From CAMBRQ01 sp945870325 (GTDB taxonomy: Bacteria; Bacillota; Clostridia; Lachnospirales; Lachnospiraceae), in contig NZ_JBNPMC010000014.1 in NCBI RefSeq assembly GCF_050313795.1, positions 1 to 64,000 on the forward strand: DNA of 64,000 nucleotides, in the 5' to 3' direction. Positions within the stretch are counted from its first letter, which is position 1; each line of letters begins with the position of its first letter. The position numbers were made by a program, and so were the translations under genes. Under the pieces are notes generated by a model that was given only the letters and a program-made list of their open reading frames with translations, did not search any database and was not told the DNA's origin. Below are positions 35,326-44,972 of this stretch, piece after piece.

Positions 35326-36798
35326 TCAGATAATAATGCATACCAATCCGCCGTTACTGTCATTTACAATCTTCTGCATGGTATCCTGTAGTTTCTCCTG
35401 GCTTTCATCATTAATCATTGCCATCTTATTCTGCATACCATCCATCACCAGATCTTCAATGGATTTCCCGAAGATATTAGTTCCCCAGATGCCTTCTTCG
35501 CTTTCCTTTGCATCCTTGATGTAACGAATCAGATCCTCTGCCTGCTGCTCATTGCCTACGATTGGCGCAATCTCCGTCTCAATATTTGCCCGGATCAGAT
35601 GGATGGATGGTGCCTGCGAATGAATCTTAACTCCATATTTATTTCCCTGCTTAATGATCTCTGGCTCTTCCAACGTAATCTCATCCTTCGTCGGACTGAC
35701 AACGCCATACCCTTTCATTCTTACAGCCGCAAATGCATCCCTTACTCCTTCATACTCTTCTTTGAGTTCAGATAGCTTCTTCATAGCGGCAACCAGTTCA
35801 TACTGGCCGGCAATATGAGTTCCCGTAAGTTCACTCAGCATCTCATAGTAGAACTTATCCGCAACACCGATCCTTACTTTCACACATCCTGTATCCATCT
35901 CGATATGATCTACCTTCATTTCCTCAATATACTGGCTATCCGGCATCTCGATCCCCGCTGCGGCATCCTTAATCTCTCCAAAACGATTCAGAACATCTTT
36001 AATATGTACCAGCATATCCTGCTTGATCTTGTGATCCCGTGACAGCATCTCCACCCATTTCGGAATAAAGAACTGTACCTCTGACACTGGGAATTCATAG
36101 AGAACAGCCTCCATAATCCGAGTAATATCTTCTTCTTTTAACTGCTCGCAATTCACTGGCATTGCCTGCACACCATACTGCTGTTCACACTCTTTGGCCA
36201 TCTGTCTTGCCTCCTCGGAAAATGGCTTCTTGGAATTCACCAATACTACAAAAGGCTTGCCAATACTCTGAAGTTCCCGGATGGTTTTCTCTGTCCCCTC
36301 ACGGTAATTCTCTTTTGGAATATCCGTAATACTTCCGTCCGTTGTAATAACCACCCCTATAGTTGCATGATCGTGAATCACCTTCCTGGTTCCGATACTT
36401 GCTGCCTTCGTAAATGGAATCTCATGATCGAACCAAGGTGTCTTCACCTGCCGTTCTTCATTCCCCTCCACATGTCCGGAAGCGCCGTCTACCATGTACC
36501 CCACACAATCGATCAGCCTTACCTTCACCGCCACATCATCCGATAATTTGATCTCGGCGGCTTCTTTTGGCACGAATTTGGGTTCCGTAGTCATAATCGT
36601 GCGCCCGGACGCAGACTGAGGGAGTTCGTCTTTCGTTCTTGATTTGCCATGTTCATCCTCCATATGCGGCAGCACCAGCACATCCATGAAACGTTTGATG
36701 AAGGTTGATTTGCCTGTTCTTACCGGTCCCACGACTCCTATGTATATCTCACCGTTGGTTCTTGCCTGTATATCTCTGTATAAATGATAATTGTCCAT
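35326..36798 (-). CDS. spoIVA: Stage IV sporulation protein A (spore coat morphogenetic ATPase)
   Basis: A 490-residue protein of normal length. It starts MDNYHLYRDIQARTNGEIYIGVVGPVRTGKSTFIKRFMDV, the family N-terminus with the Walker A loop GPVRTGKST (about 24-32). DCVGYMVDGASGHVEGNEERQV and the C-terminal end, ending GGLVCIII, are also typical. SpoIVA polymerises with ATP on the mother-cell side of the forespore and forms the base layer for the coat. It establishes the organism as a spore-former. Upstream on the minus strand a CATATATT-like sequence near the start could be a sigma-E minus-10, but the spacing to a minus-35 is poor. The DUF2935 and oxidase genes follow on the same strand. Confidence 0.96.
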   Translation of the reverse strand: MDNYHLYRDIQARTNGEIYIGVVGPVRTGKSTFIKRFMDVLVLPHMEDEHGKSRTKDELPQSASGRTIMTTEPKFVPKEAAEIKLSDDVAVKVRLIDCVGYMVDGASGHVEGNEERQVKTPWFDHEIPFTKAASIGTRKVIHDHATIGVVITTDGSITDIPKENYREGTEKTIRELQSIGKPFVVLVNSKKPFSEEARQMAKECEQQYGVQAMPVNCEQLKEEDITRIMEAVLYEFPVSEVQFFIPKWVEMLSRDHKIKQDMLVHIKDVLNRFGEIKDAAAGIEMPDSQYIEEMKVDHIEMDTGCVKVRIGVADKFYYEMLSELTGTHIAGQYELVAAMKKLSELKEEYEGVRDAFAAVRMKGYGVVSPTKDEITLEEPEIIKQGNKYGVKIHSQAPSIHLIRANIETEIAPIVGNEQQAEDLIRYIKDAKESEEGIWGTNIFGKSIEDLVMDGMQNKMAMINDESQEKLQDTMQKIVNDSNGGLVCIII

Positions 36799-36996
36799 GC
36801 CCTATAGCCCCTTTTCGTTTATGCTGTTAGAATATATGCAGAGTGGGAAATATTTAGAATCTATATGAGGGAATATATTTCAAATTCGTTTTGCTATCAT
36901 TCTTTATAGTTTTGTCTGTGGATTGCACAATTTAATAGATTTTGTTTGTGGTTCATGTTAAAATGTGTTCAAACAAATGACGAAAGGGGGAATACT

Positions 36997-37881
36997 ATGA
37001 ATCTTTATCATTTAAGATACTTCGTAACATTGGCTCATTTAGAGCACTACACAAAAGCTGCTGAGATACTTGCCATCACCCAGCCCAGTCTAAGTCACGC
37101 CATTGCTTCCCTCGAAAAAGAACTGGGCATCAAACTCTTCGAGAAAGATGGCCGCAATGTCGTCCTAACCAAATGTGGACAGGCATTTTTAAAGGATGTA
37201 GAACAATCGCTTGATATGTTGGACTCCAGCATTAACAGAATACGGATGACCGCAAGCGGCGAAGGCCGTATAGATATCGCAATGCTTCGTACTCTCGACG
37301 TTGTTGTTCCGAATTTTGTAAAAAATTTTCTAAATTCCAAACCACATAAGAACATTAACTTTTATTTTCACACTTCAACCGAACTGACTCCCGATATTAT
37401 CCAAGGGCTGAAAGACCGCAAATATGATGTCGCCTTCTGCTCCAAGATGGAGAACGAACCACTCATCGACTTCGTTCCCATCACCCGCCAGGAACTAGTA
37501 CTCATCGTTCCCAAAGGACATCCTCTGGAAAACAGAGATTCTATTGACTTAAAAGAGACACTGTCTTATCCTCAGATCGTTTTCTCGAAACAAAGCGGAT
37601 TAAGACCGATCATTGACAAACTCTTTGAAAAATGCGGCGGACAGCCTAAGATTGAATATTCTTTAGAAGAAGACCAAGCTGTTGCCGGACTCGTAAGCGC
37701 AGGCTTTGGAATCGCTGTGATTCCAAAGATGCAGGTCTTGAACTACATGCCAGTGAAAATCATCAAGATTGAGAAGCCTACTTGGGAGAGAATCTTCTAT
37801 ATGGCAAGTTTAAAGAATGTATATCAAGCGCCAGTGATCAATGAGTTTAAGAATTTTGTGATTGAGAATGTGGATGTATAG
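36997..37881 (+). CDS. LysR-family transcriptional regulator
   Basis: A 294-residue regulator from the ATG at 36997, which follows AAAGGGGGAA; an upstream in-frame start is unlikely. The winged helix-turn-helix is at the N-terminus (MNLYHLRYFVTLAHLEHYTKAAEILAITQPSLSHAIASLEKELGIKLFEKDGRNVVLT). The effector-binding domain spans about 90-294. Its target and ligand are unknown. It diverges from spoIVA with a 200-base region between; there is no obvious enzyme operon next to it. The gene ends at a long perfect inverted repeat. Confidence 0.93.
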   Translation: MNLYHLRYFVTLAHLEHYTKAAEILAITQPSLSHAIASLEKELGIKLFEKDGRNVVLTKCGQAFLKDVEQSLDMLDSSINRIRMTASGEGRIDIAMLRTLDVVVPNFVKNFLNSKPHKNINFYFHTSTELTPDIIQGLKDRKYDVAFCSKMENEPLIDFVPITRQELVLIVPKGHPLENRDSIDLKETLSYPQIVFSKQSGLRPIIDKLFEKCGGQPKIEYSLEEDQAVAGLVSAGFGIAVIPKMQVLNYMPVKIIKIEKPTWERIFYMASLKNVYQAPVINEFKNFVIENVDV

Positions 37882-37933
37882 GAAATACGTTGCATCAAAA
37901 TAATCGCTCATTTTGATGCAACGTATTCTTTCC
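37882..37933. terminator. Long hairpin after the LysR gene
   Basis: The arms 37884-37900 and 37911-37927 are exactly complementary over 17 bases (AATACGTTGCATCAAAA and its complement) with a 10-base loop, followed by CTTTCC. It lies between the LysR stop and the convergent gpsA stop. The T-run is weak, so it might also serve as an mRNA end-stabilising stem. Confidence 0.6.
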
Positions 37934-38009
37934 AAAGGACTTCGATTGCAGACCACCCAAGGCTCACCCTCGTGCCGTCCACTCCACCAACAAATTACTC
38001 AAAAAAATT

Positions 38010-39023
38010 CTACTCCTTCCAAGGCAATGCCGTATGCTCCGCCTTACTATCCCTCAGCATCAGTTCATTCACTGCCTCTCTCGGATCTTTTCCTTCGAAC
38101 AGCACCTCATTCACCTTTCCAATAATCGGTAATGACACTCCGTACTTCTCGCCTAATTTTACCGCAGCCTTGGTAGAGTATACGCCTTCTACCACCATCT
38201 TAACCTCATCCATGGCTTCCTGCATACTCTTTCCCTGACCCATGAGATAACCTGCCTTACGGTTACGGCTATGAACACTGGCACACGTTACGATCAGATC
38301 TCCGATACCAGTAAGACCCGTGAAACTCTCAATTGCTCCGCCCATCTTAACACCGAGTCTTGCAATCTCTGCAATCCCTCTGGTGATCAGGGCTGCTTTC
38401 GTATTGTCGCCATATCCCATTCCATCTGCGATTCCGGCTGCAAGCGCGATGACATTCTTAAGAGAACCGCCAAGTTCCATACCTAACATATCCGGGCTTG
38501 TATATACACGGAATACTTCATTCATGAACATTTCCTGCAGATATTCTGCTGTCTGCTTAGTCTTTGCACCGATAACCACAATCGTAGGAAGGCCTCTTCC
38601 CACCTCTTCTGCATGGCTTGGTCCTGAGAGGACTGCCACATCTGCCTGCGGGATCTCCTGCTCAATCTGCTGAGACAGAGTCATAAGCGTGCTTTCCTCA
38701 ATACCTTTTGCCACATCCACGATAATCTGTCCTTCTGCAATATATGGGCTCATATTACGTGCAGTGCTTCTTGTATATGGAGACGGTACCGCCAGAACGA
38801 TAAAGTCTTTCTCCTGAACGGTACTCTCAATATCCGTTGTGAACACCATATCATCCGGAATCTTTACGCCTGGAAGTTTGCTCTCATGTTCTCTCTTTTC
38901 TGAGAGCATCTTCACTTCCTCCTCGCTGATAGACCAGACTGTCACCTGATGACCATTCTTGTGGAGTAGTAATGCCAGAGCGGTTCCCCAACTTCCTGCC
39001 CCCATAATTCCTACATTTGCCAT
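38010..39023 (-). CDS. gpsA: Glycerol-3-phosphate dehydrogenase (NAD(P)+)
   Basis: A 337-residue enzyme reducing dihydroxyacetone phosphate to sn-glycerol 3-phosphate for phospholipid synthesis. The Rossmann loop is GAGSWGTALALLLHKNGHQVTVW (about 8-30). The catalytic lysine region is GGSLKNVIALAAGIADGMGYGDNTKAALITRG, and FTGLTGIGDLIVTCASVHSRNRKAG is the family signature. It follows plsY (68-base gap), which uses its product, on the same strand. Confidence 0.96.
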   Translation of the reverse strand: MANVGIMGAGSWGTALALLLHKNGHQVTVWSISEEEVKMLSEKREHESKLPGVKIPDDMVFTTDIESTVQEKDFIVLAVPSPYTRSTARNMSPYIAEGQIIVDVAKGIEESTLMTLSQQIEQEIPQADVAVLSGPSHAEEVGRGLPTIVVIGAKTKQTAEYLQEMFMNEVFRVYTSPDMLGMELGGSLKNVIALAAGIADGMGYGDNTKAALITRGIAEIARLGVKMGGAIESFTGLTGIGDLIVTCASVHSRNRKAGYLMGQGKSMQEAMDEVKMVVEGVYSTKAAVKLGEKYGVSLPIIGKVNEVLFEGKDPREAVNELMLRDSKAEHTALPWKE

Positions 39024-39091
39024 ATTACTATGCTCCTTTCTTCATTCACGCTTTTTGCGTGTACTTTACTTAACCTGCAGATTACTGCCTG

Positions 39092-39736
39092 CTATTTACT
39101 CTTTCCAACACTTAACTTATTCTCCGTGCCGGATAATAACCTCTTAATGTTCGCTCTGTGCTTGAAAAATGCTGACAGCATCAAAAATGCTGCAATTGCA
39201 TACATCTCATACAGATAATTCTGCGCAATGCCGAATCCACCCATCTGTCCGTACACTACAACTTCCACAAGATAGATGATCACTACAACCAACGATCCCA
39301 GTGACACATATCTTGTCACCCCGACAATTGCCAGGAATGCAAACAGACAGATCAGCACCATCCATACATTCGTGGTACTTAAGAGAAGCCCCGCTGTGGC
39401 AGCAATCCCCTTTCCTCCTTTGAACTTCAGGTAAAACGGATAATTATGCCCAAGAACCGCCCCCATACCTGCATACATGGCAAGCATCGGAATCATGTCT
39501 GCATGGGTCTTTCCATAGATCAGATGCACGACAACCACTGCAAACACACATTTGAAACAATCACCAAGCAACGTAATCAATCCTGCTTTCCATCCCATAG
39601 TACGCAGTGCATTAGTAGTACCGGCATTGCCGCTTCCCTGCTTACGGATGTCTACATTGTGCATCTTTCCATATAGATAGCCTGTCTGCAATAATCCGAA
39701 TACATATCCGATGATCACACATATGATACGTTCCAT
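39092..39736 (-). CDS. plsY: Acyl phosphate:glycerol-3-phosphate acyltransferase
   Basis: A 214-residue polytopic membrane enzyme. The three PlsY motifs are visible: GSGNAGTTNALRTMGWKAG (about 36-54), GHNYPFYLKFKGGKGIAATAG (about 99-119) and a later SLGSLVVV. It transfers an acyl group from acyl phosphate to glycerol 3-phosphate, giving lysophosphatidic acid. It begins 2 bases after the der stop and precedes gpsA, the usual der-plsY-gpsA arrangement in Clostridia. Confidence 0.96.
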   Translation of the reverse strand: MERIICVIIGYVFGLLQTGYLYGKMHNVDIRKQGSGNAGTTNALRTMGWKAGLITLLGDCFKCVFAVVVVHLIYGKTHADMIPMLAMYAGMGAVLGHNYPFYLKFKGGKGIAATAGLLLSTTNVWMVLICLFAFLAIVGVTRYVSLGSLVVVIIYLVEVVVYGQMGGFGIAQNYLYEMYAIAAFLMLSAFFKHRANIKRLLSGTENKLSVGKSK

Positions 39737-39738
39737 AA

Positions 39739-41067
39739 CTACTGATCCTTTTCCTTTCTTTCCCTGATGAAGAACTTCAGAGAAGTTCCTCTGAATCCAA
39801 ATGCCTCACGAATCTTATTTTCCAGATATCTGGTATAAGAAAAATGCATCAATTCTTTATCATTTACGAATATTACGAATGTCGGCGGTTTTACCGATAC
39901 CTGAGTGATGTAATAGAGTTTCAGCCTCTTGCCCTTATCAGACGGTGGCTGCTGCATTGCAACTGCTTCTGCCATGATCTCGTTCAATACACCCGTTGCC
40001 ACACGCATACTCTGATTCTCAATTACCATATCAATCATATCATATAACTTCGGCAGACGCTGCCCCGTCTCTGCGGATACATACATAATCTCAGCATACG
40101 GCATAAAAGAAAGGACACGGCGGACTTCATTCTCGTACTCCCGCATGGTTCTGTCATTCTTCTCAATGGCATCCCACTTGTTCACCACAATAATAATTCC
40201 TTTACCTCTCTCATGGGCAATTCCCGCAATCTTAGCATCCTGTTCTGTAACACCTTCTACGGCATCGATCACCACCAACACCACATCTGCACGCTCTACA
40301 GCCGTTACCGTACGGATGATACTGTAGCGTTCCAGTTCTTCCTTGATCTTATTCTTTCTTCGAAGACCTGCCGTATCGATAAATACATACTCCCTGCCAT
40401 TATGAACAATATCCGTATCAATCGCATCCCTGGTTGTACCTGCAATATCAGACACGATTACTCGCTGCTCACCCAACAATTTGTTAATAATGGAGGACTT
40501 TCCTACATTCGGCTTTCCTACAATTGCAATACGTGGACGTTCATCCTCTTCCTCTTCTCCTGAATTCTCAGAAAAATGCTTTACAACCTCCTCCAGCATA
40601 TCTCCAAGCCCCAATCTGGAGGCTGCAGATATCGGCATCGGATCACCGATTCCCAGATTATAGAACTCATACACATCCGGCATGAACTTATCAAAATTAT
40701 CTACTTTATTCACAACCAAGACTACCGGCTTTCCGGAACGCCTGAGCATATCCGCCACTTTAGAATCGGAATCCACCAGCCCCTGACGCACATCCGTCAG
40801 AAAGATGATCACATCCGCCGTATCAATGGCAATCTGCGCCTGTTCTCTCATCTGAGACAATATAATATCATTACTCTCCGGCTCGATTCCTCCGGTATCA
40901 ATCATTGTAAATTCTTTATCCAGCCATGAGACGTCCGCATAGATACGATCTCTGGTTACCCCAGGCGTATCTTTTACAATGGATATCATCTCACCCGCCA
41001 GTACATTAAAAAGGGTTGATTTTCCCACATTGGGTCTTCCCACAATCGCTACTACTGGTTTACTCAT
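39739..41067 (-). CDS. der: Ribosome biogenesis GTPase Der (EngA)
   Basis: A 442-residue protein with two tandem GTPase domains and a C-terminal KH-like domain. The first G1 is GRPNVGKSTLFN (about 10-21) with DTGG and NKVD; the second is GKPNVGKSSIINKLL with DTAG and NKWD. The KH-like end contains PPTFVIFVNDKELMHFSYTRYLENKIREAF. It acts in late 50S ribosomal subunit assembly. It follows the DUF512 gene by one base. Confidence 0.97.
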   Translation of the reverse strand: MSKPVVAIVGRPNVGKSTLFNVLAGEMISIVKDTPGVTRDRIYADVSWLDKEFTMIDTGGIEPESNDIILSQMREQAQIAIDTADVIIFLTDVRQGLVDSDSKVADMLRRSGKPVVLVVNKVDNFDKFMPDVYEFYNLGIGDPMPISAASRLGLGDMLEEVVKHFSENSGEEEEDERPRIAIVGKPNVGKSSIINKLLGEQRVIVSDIAGTTRDAIDTDIVHNGREYVFIDTAGLRRKNKIKEELERYSIIRTVTAVERADVVLVVIDAVEGVTEQDAKIAGIAHERGKGIIIVVNKWDAIEKNDRTMREYENEVRRVLSFMPYAEIMYVSAETGQRLPKLYDMIDMVIENQSMRVATGVLNEIMAEAVAMQQPPSDKGKRLKLYYITQVSVKPPTFVIFVNDKELMHFSYTRYLENKIREAFGFRGTSLKFFIRERKEKDQ

Positions 41068-41068
41068 A

Positions 41069-42385
41069 TTATTTCTCCTTCAATATAATCGCATCAATAA
41101 AATCTTGTCCGCTTGATTTTACAATATCTGCCCGCACTTGTAAAGCATCTTCCACCTGAGAAAGAGTAATATCATCTAAGAATACCTCCTCCTGGCTGCG
41201 GAACATATTGCAAGGCAGCAAAAGCCTGTCGCCAAGTTCCTTCCCGGTAAGCTGTGCGATCAGATCCTGTCCGGTAATCAGTCCGGATACCGTAATCAGT
41301 TCTCCGAAGAAATCATTGCGGATCGGATAGACATGCACTTTCGTGTTCGGATATTTCCCCACAAGGCGGTCAGCCATCTTCTGAATATAAGGATATGCCA
41401 GAAGACCGGTTGCCATGGATACTTCTCTTGGAAGTTCATCTCCAACAGCACTCTGATATCCTTCTTCGAATTCATTCTCCAAAAGCCGAAGCATTCCCAC
41501 TCCATTTTCCAACTGAAGATAACCGTCATACCGCTCTTCCTCCGGCACTTCCTGCCCTGCCAGGATATACCATTCATCACCGGCATGGATAAAATGCATT
41601 CCGTATTCTTCATAAAACCGCTCCTGCCACTTATGGATAATAGACAGCACTTCTATGGCATCCTCCCGGTCAAAAGGCTCCAGTGGGTACAATCCGTCAC
41701 GATATCTGGTAAGTCCTACCGGCACGATGGATACGCTCTGAAGGCACGGGAAATACTTCGACATATCCCGGATGCTGCGGTCTAACTCCTCGCCGTCATT
41801 CACGCCTTTACACAGCACGATCTGCCCATTCATCTGAATGCCGCCCTCATACAGACGGTCAACCTTCTTAAGCGCCTCTCCCGCAAAACGGTTATGAAGC
41901 ATCTTACACCTGAGTTCCGGATTCGTGGTCTGAAAAGAGATGTTGATCGGTTCCAGATGATATCGTACGATCCGGTCAATATCATGATCGCTCATATTCG
42001 TCAGCGTAACATAATTCCCCTGCAGGAAAGAAAGCCTAGAATCATCATCCTTAAAATACAGCGTCTCCCGCATCCCCTTCGGCATCTGGTCGATAAAGCA
42101 GAACATGCACTTATTCCGACAGGACCGATATTCATCCATCAATCCCTGTTCGAATTCAATGCCAAGATCTTCCTCATAATCTTTTTCAATCTCCAGTTCC
42201 CACTCTTCGCCATCGGGCTTCTCAATCAACAGCACTAATTCTTCATCATTTACATAGAAATGATAATCAAATACATCTTCAATCATATTATCATTAATGG
42301 AAAGCAGCTTGTCCCCGGCCTCGATTCCCAGTTCATCGGCAATACTTCCCGGCAGAACCGCTTTCACAATGTGTTCATGTCTCAT
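41069..42385 (-). CDS. DUF512 family protein (PDZ domain plus radical-SAM-like Fe-S core)
   Basis: A 438-residue protein. The N-terminus (about 1-60) is PDZ-like (VLPGSIADELGIEAGDKLLSIND). CRNKCMFCFIDQMPKGMR (about 91-108) gives a cysteine cluster with CxxxCxxC spacing, consistent with a radical-SAM Fe-S cluster, followed by the DUF512 domain. Members are conserved in Clostridia and cyanobacteria, and the substrate is unknown. It precedes der with a one-base gap, so a link to ribosome or membrane biogenesis is plausible but unproven. It has a good promoter (TTGGAC, 18, TATAAT). Confidence 0.88.
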   Translation of the reverse strand: MRHEHIVKAVLPGSIADELGIEAGDKLLSINDNMIEDVFDYHFYVNDEELVLLIEKPDGEEWELEIEKDYEEDLGIEFEQGLMDEYRSCRNKCMFCFIDQMPKGMRETLYFKDDDSRLSFLQGNYVTLTNMSDHDIDRIVRYHLEPINISFQTTNPELRCKMLHNRFAGEALKKVDRLYEGGIQMNGQIVLCKGVNDGEELDRSIRDMSKYFPCLQSVSIVPVGLTRYRDGLYPLEPFDREDAIEVLSIIHKWQERFYEEYGMHFIHAGDEWYILAGQEVPEEERYDGYLQLENGVGMLRLLENEFEEGYQSAVGDELPREVSMATGLLAYPYIQKMADRLVGKYPNTKVHVYPIRNDFFGELITVSGLITGQDLIAQLTGKELGDRLLLPCNMFRSQEEVFLDDITLSQVEDALQVRADIVKSSGQDFIDAIILKEK

Positions 42386-42418
42386 ATATCTACCCCAAAA
42401 TTAGTATTTAACTCTCTT

Positions 42419-42448
42419 ATTATACCCCACCTTTCCCAAATAGTCCAA
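42419..42448 (-). promoter_or_regulatory. Promoter for the DUF512-der-plsY-gpsA operon
   Basis: Minus-strand TTGGAC (42448-42443), 18 bases, TATAAT (42424-42419), about 35 bases before the DUF512 start. Confidence 0.55.
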
Positions 42449-42455
42449 TCTGTAG

Positions 42456-42485
42456 TTGACCTTTTTATAGGAAAAGTGATATAAA
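42456..42485 (+). promoter_or_regulatory. Promoter for prs
   Basis: TTGACC (42456-42461), 18 bases, TATAAA (42480-42485), about 45 bases before the prs ATG and back to back with the divergent DUF512 promoter. Confidence 0.5.
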
Positions 42486-42530
42486 TATCTTAGAGATTAG
42501 TATAAATCAATGAATACAGGAGACTCGAAA

Positions 42531-43712
42531 ATGACGAATATCAAATTAATGGAAACAGCGCTTCCTAGAGCGCCTCTTAAAATTGCGGTCCTTGATTCCT
42601 GCAAAGAACTGGGACAGAAGGTGAATGACTATATTGTTCAGTTCAGACAGCAGGCTCTGAAGGAATCTCTGGATTCAACACTTTTTTCCAGTTATCAGCA
42701 GAACAACTATCTGGTAGACTGCCATTGCCCACGTTTTGGATCAGGTGAGGCAAAAGGGCTTCTGGGAGAATCTATCCGCGGCACAGATCTGTTCGTAATG
42801 GTTGATGTATGTAATTACAGCCTGACCTATACGGTGAATGGTCATCCCAACCATATGTCCCCGGATGATCATTACCAGGATCTGAAGCGTATCATCTCAG
42901 CTGCGAACGGCAAGTCACATCGTCTGAATGTCATTATGCCATTCTTATATGAGAGCCGCCAGCACAAACGCACGAAGAGAGAGTCGCTGGATTGTGCTCT
43001 GGCACTTCAGGAACTGGTGGATATGGGTGTGGATAACATTATTACGTTTGATGCACATGATCCGAGAGTACAGAATTCCATGCCTCTTCACGGATTCGAT
43101 AACTTTAACCCGCCATACCAGTTCATAAAAGCTCTGTTGCGGGCAGAGCCGGAACTAATCGTAGATAAGGATCACTTAATGATCATAAGCCCTGATGAAG
43201 GCGCTATGCACCGTGCAGTATATTTTTCCAACGTACTTGGCGTGGATATGGGTATGTTCTACAAGCGCCGTGACTATTCAACAGTTGTGAACGGCAAGAA
43301 CCCGATTGTTGCCCATGAATTCCTTGGAGACGATATCAAGGGTAAGAACGTCATTATCATTGATGATATGATCTCTTCCGGTGAAAGTATGCTGGATGTT
43401 GCCAGACAGATCAAAGAACGCGGTGCCAATCGTGTATTCGTCTGCACTACGTTTGGTCTCTTCACAGAAGGGTTTGATAAATTTGATGACTATTATGAGA
43501 AGGGATTCATCGATCGCGTTATCACAACGAATCTGACATACCTGCCACCAGTTGCATATGAGAAGCCTTATTTCGTTGTGGCTGACATGAGCAAGTTTAT
43601 CGCATTAATTATTGATTCTCTGAATCACGATATCTCAATCGGCACCGTATTGAATCCTACCGATAAGATTCATGCATTATTAAAAAAACATAACGATGCT
43701 CTGGGAATCTGA
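42531..43712 (+). CDS. prs: Ribose-phosphate pyrophosphokinase
   Basis: A 393-residue enzyme making PRPP from ribose 5-phosphate and ATP. The ATG at 42531 follows CAGGAGA; an earlier in-frame ATG adds seven residues. The PRPP-binding loop is IIIDDMISSGESMLDVARQI (about 276-295), and FDAHDPRVQNSM provides the catalytic-loop region. At about 390 residues it is longer than the standard form of about 315 residues, with extra sequence in the N-terminal half and mid region. This divergent form occurs in Lachnospiraceae, where a standard prs may also be present. Confidence 0.9.
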   Translation: MTNIKLMETALPRAPLKIAVLDSCKELGQKVNDYIVQFRQQALKESLDSTLFSSYQQNNYLVDCHCPRFGSGEAKGLLGESIRGTDLFVMVDVCNYSLTYTVNGHPNHMSPDDHYQDLKRIISAANGKSHRLNVIMPFLYESRQHKRTKRESLDCALALQELVDMGVDNIITFDAHDPRVQNSMPLHGFDNFNPPYQFIKALLRAEPELIVDKDHLMIISPDEGAMHRAVYFSNVLGVDMGMFYKRRDYSTVVNGKNPIVAHEFLGDDIKGKNVIIIDDMISSGESMLDVARQIKERGANRVFVCTTFGLFTEGFDKFDDYYEKGFIDRVITTNLTYLPPVAYEKPYFVVADMSKFIALIIDSLNHDISIGTVLNPTDKIHALLKKHNDALGI

Positions 43713-43734
43713 TTGTTTCAGCATCAGAGTATCT

Positions 43735-43805
43735 CCTGATAAGAAAAATCCTGTGGAATGGAACGGACGATATTTCGTACCGCTTTCCACAGGATTTTCT
43801 TAATT
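43735..43805. terminator. Bidirectional terminator between prs and serA
   Basis: The arms AAAATCCTGTGGAA and TTCCACAGGATTTT (within 43742-43800) flank a smaller inner hairpin. T-rich sequence follows on both strands. It separates the convergent prs and serA genes. Confidence 0.75.
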
Positions 43806-43806
43806 A

Positions 43807-44970
43807 TTATTTAATAATACGAACGCGGAGAACGTCTTTAACTTTTACCAGGTCTTCTACTACACCATCCGGTACCGGGCTATCAATATCAATCATGGTA
43901 TATGCATATTCACCCTTGCTCTTGTTCGTCAGATCGGCAATATTCATATTATCTTTTGCCAGAATGCCGGTAAATTGTCCGATCATATTCGGAACATTGT
44001 GATGCAGCAGAAGAATACGGGTATTATCTCCCTTCATCCCCATATCGCAGTCCGGATAATTCACGGAATTCTTAATATTTCCATTTTCCAGATAATTTCT
44101 CAGTTCTTTTACTGCCATCTTCGCACAGTTATCTTCAGATTCTTCTGTAGAAGCGCCAAGATGTGGAATTACAATGGCTCCCTTAACTCCGGCAGTGATC
44201 GGTGTCGGAAAGTCTGATACATAGTGCTTCACATGACCAGATACCAGCGCATCCACCATTGCCTCTTCATCCACAAGTACATTTCTTGCAAAGTTCAGTA
44301 CAACAACACCTTTTTTCATCAGGTTGATTGCATCTTTATCGATCATTCCCTTGGTACTGTCCATTGCAGGAACATGGATCGTGATATAATCGCAATCTCT
44401 GTAAAGTTCATCTACCGTTTTTGCATGATGGATACTTCTGGAAAGCCTCCATGCAGATTCTACAGATACGTATGGATCATAACCATATACATCCATACCA
44501 AGATGTGTCGCTGCATTCGCCACCATAACACCTATCGCACCAAGACCGATGACACCCAGTTTCTTTCCTTCCAATTCACATCCTGCGAATGCCTTCTTCG
44601 CTTTTTCGGCATCTTTGGCGATGTTGCCATCTTCTTCATTTTCCTGTACCCAGTTAATGCCTCCGATGATATCACGGGACGCAAGAAGCATACCTGCAAT
44701 TACCAGTTCTTTCACACCGTTTGCATTAGCACCCGGAGTATTGAATACTACGATTCCTTCCTCCGCACATCGGTCCAGCGGAATATTGTTCACACCTGCG
44801 CCAGCTCTTGCAATGGCTTTCAGATTAGGTGAGAATTCCATATCGTGCATCACTGCACTTCTCACAAGGATCGCATCCGCATTGTCCGCAGTGCTTACCG
44901 GGACATACTCTTCTGTAAACTGTTCCATTCCAACCTCAGAGATTGGATTTAAGCAATGATATTTGTACAT
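43807..44970 (-). CDS. serA: D-3-phosphoglycerate dehydrogenase
   Basis: A 387-residue NAD-dependent dehydrogenase, first step of serine synthesis. It has ARAGAGVNNIPLDRCAEEGIVVFNTPGANANGVKEL, the nucleotide loop GLGAIGVMVANAATHLGMDVYGYD, and the catalytic His in IPHLGASTEESEDN. A short C-terminal ACT-type regulatory domain (about 315-387) suggests serine feedback control. Length is that of the short form. It begins 2 bases after serC. serB was not found in the window. Confidence 0.93.
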   Translation of the reverse strand: MYKYHCLNPISEVGMEQFTEEYVPVSTADNADAILVRSAVMHDMEFSPNLKAIARAGAGVNNIPLDRCAEEGIVVFNTPGANANGVKELVIAGMLLASRDIIGGINWVQENEEDGNIAKDAEKAKKAFAGCELEGKKLGVIGLGAIGVMVANAATHLGMDVYGYDPYVSVESAWRLSRSIHHAKTVDELYRDCDYITIHVPAMDSTKGMIDKDAINLMKKGVVVLNFARNVLVDEEAMVDALVSGHVKHYVSDFPTPITAGVKGAIVIPHLGASTEESEDNCAKMAVKELRNYLENGNIKNSVNYPDCDMGMKGDNTRILLLHHNVPNMIGQFTGILAKDNMNIADLTNKSKGEYAYTMIDIDSPVPDGVVEDLVKVKDVLRVRIIK

Positions 44971-44972
44971 GA

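Noticed and set aside
36799..36870. A sigma-E promoter for spoIVA
   Set aside because: A CATATATT-like minus-10 is present, but no minus-35 at the right distance could be found; left as a comment only.
44224..44959. Long plus-strand frames opposite serA
   Set aside because: They mirror a conserved dehydrogenase and show no domain or plausible start.
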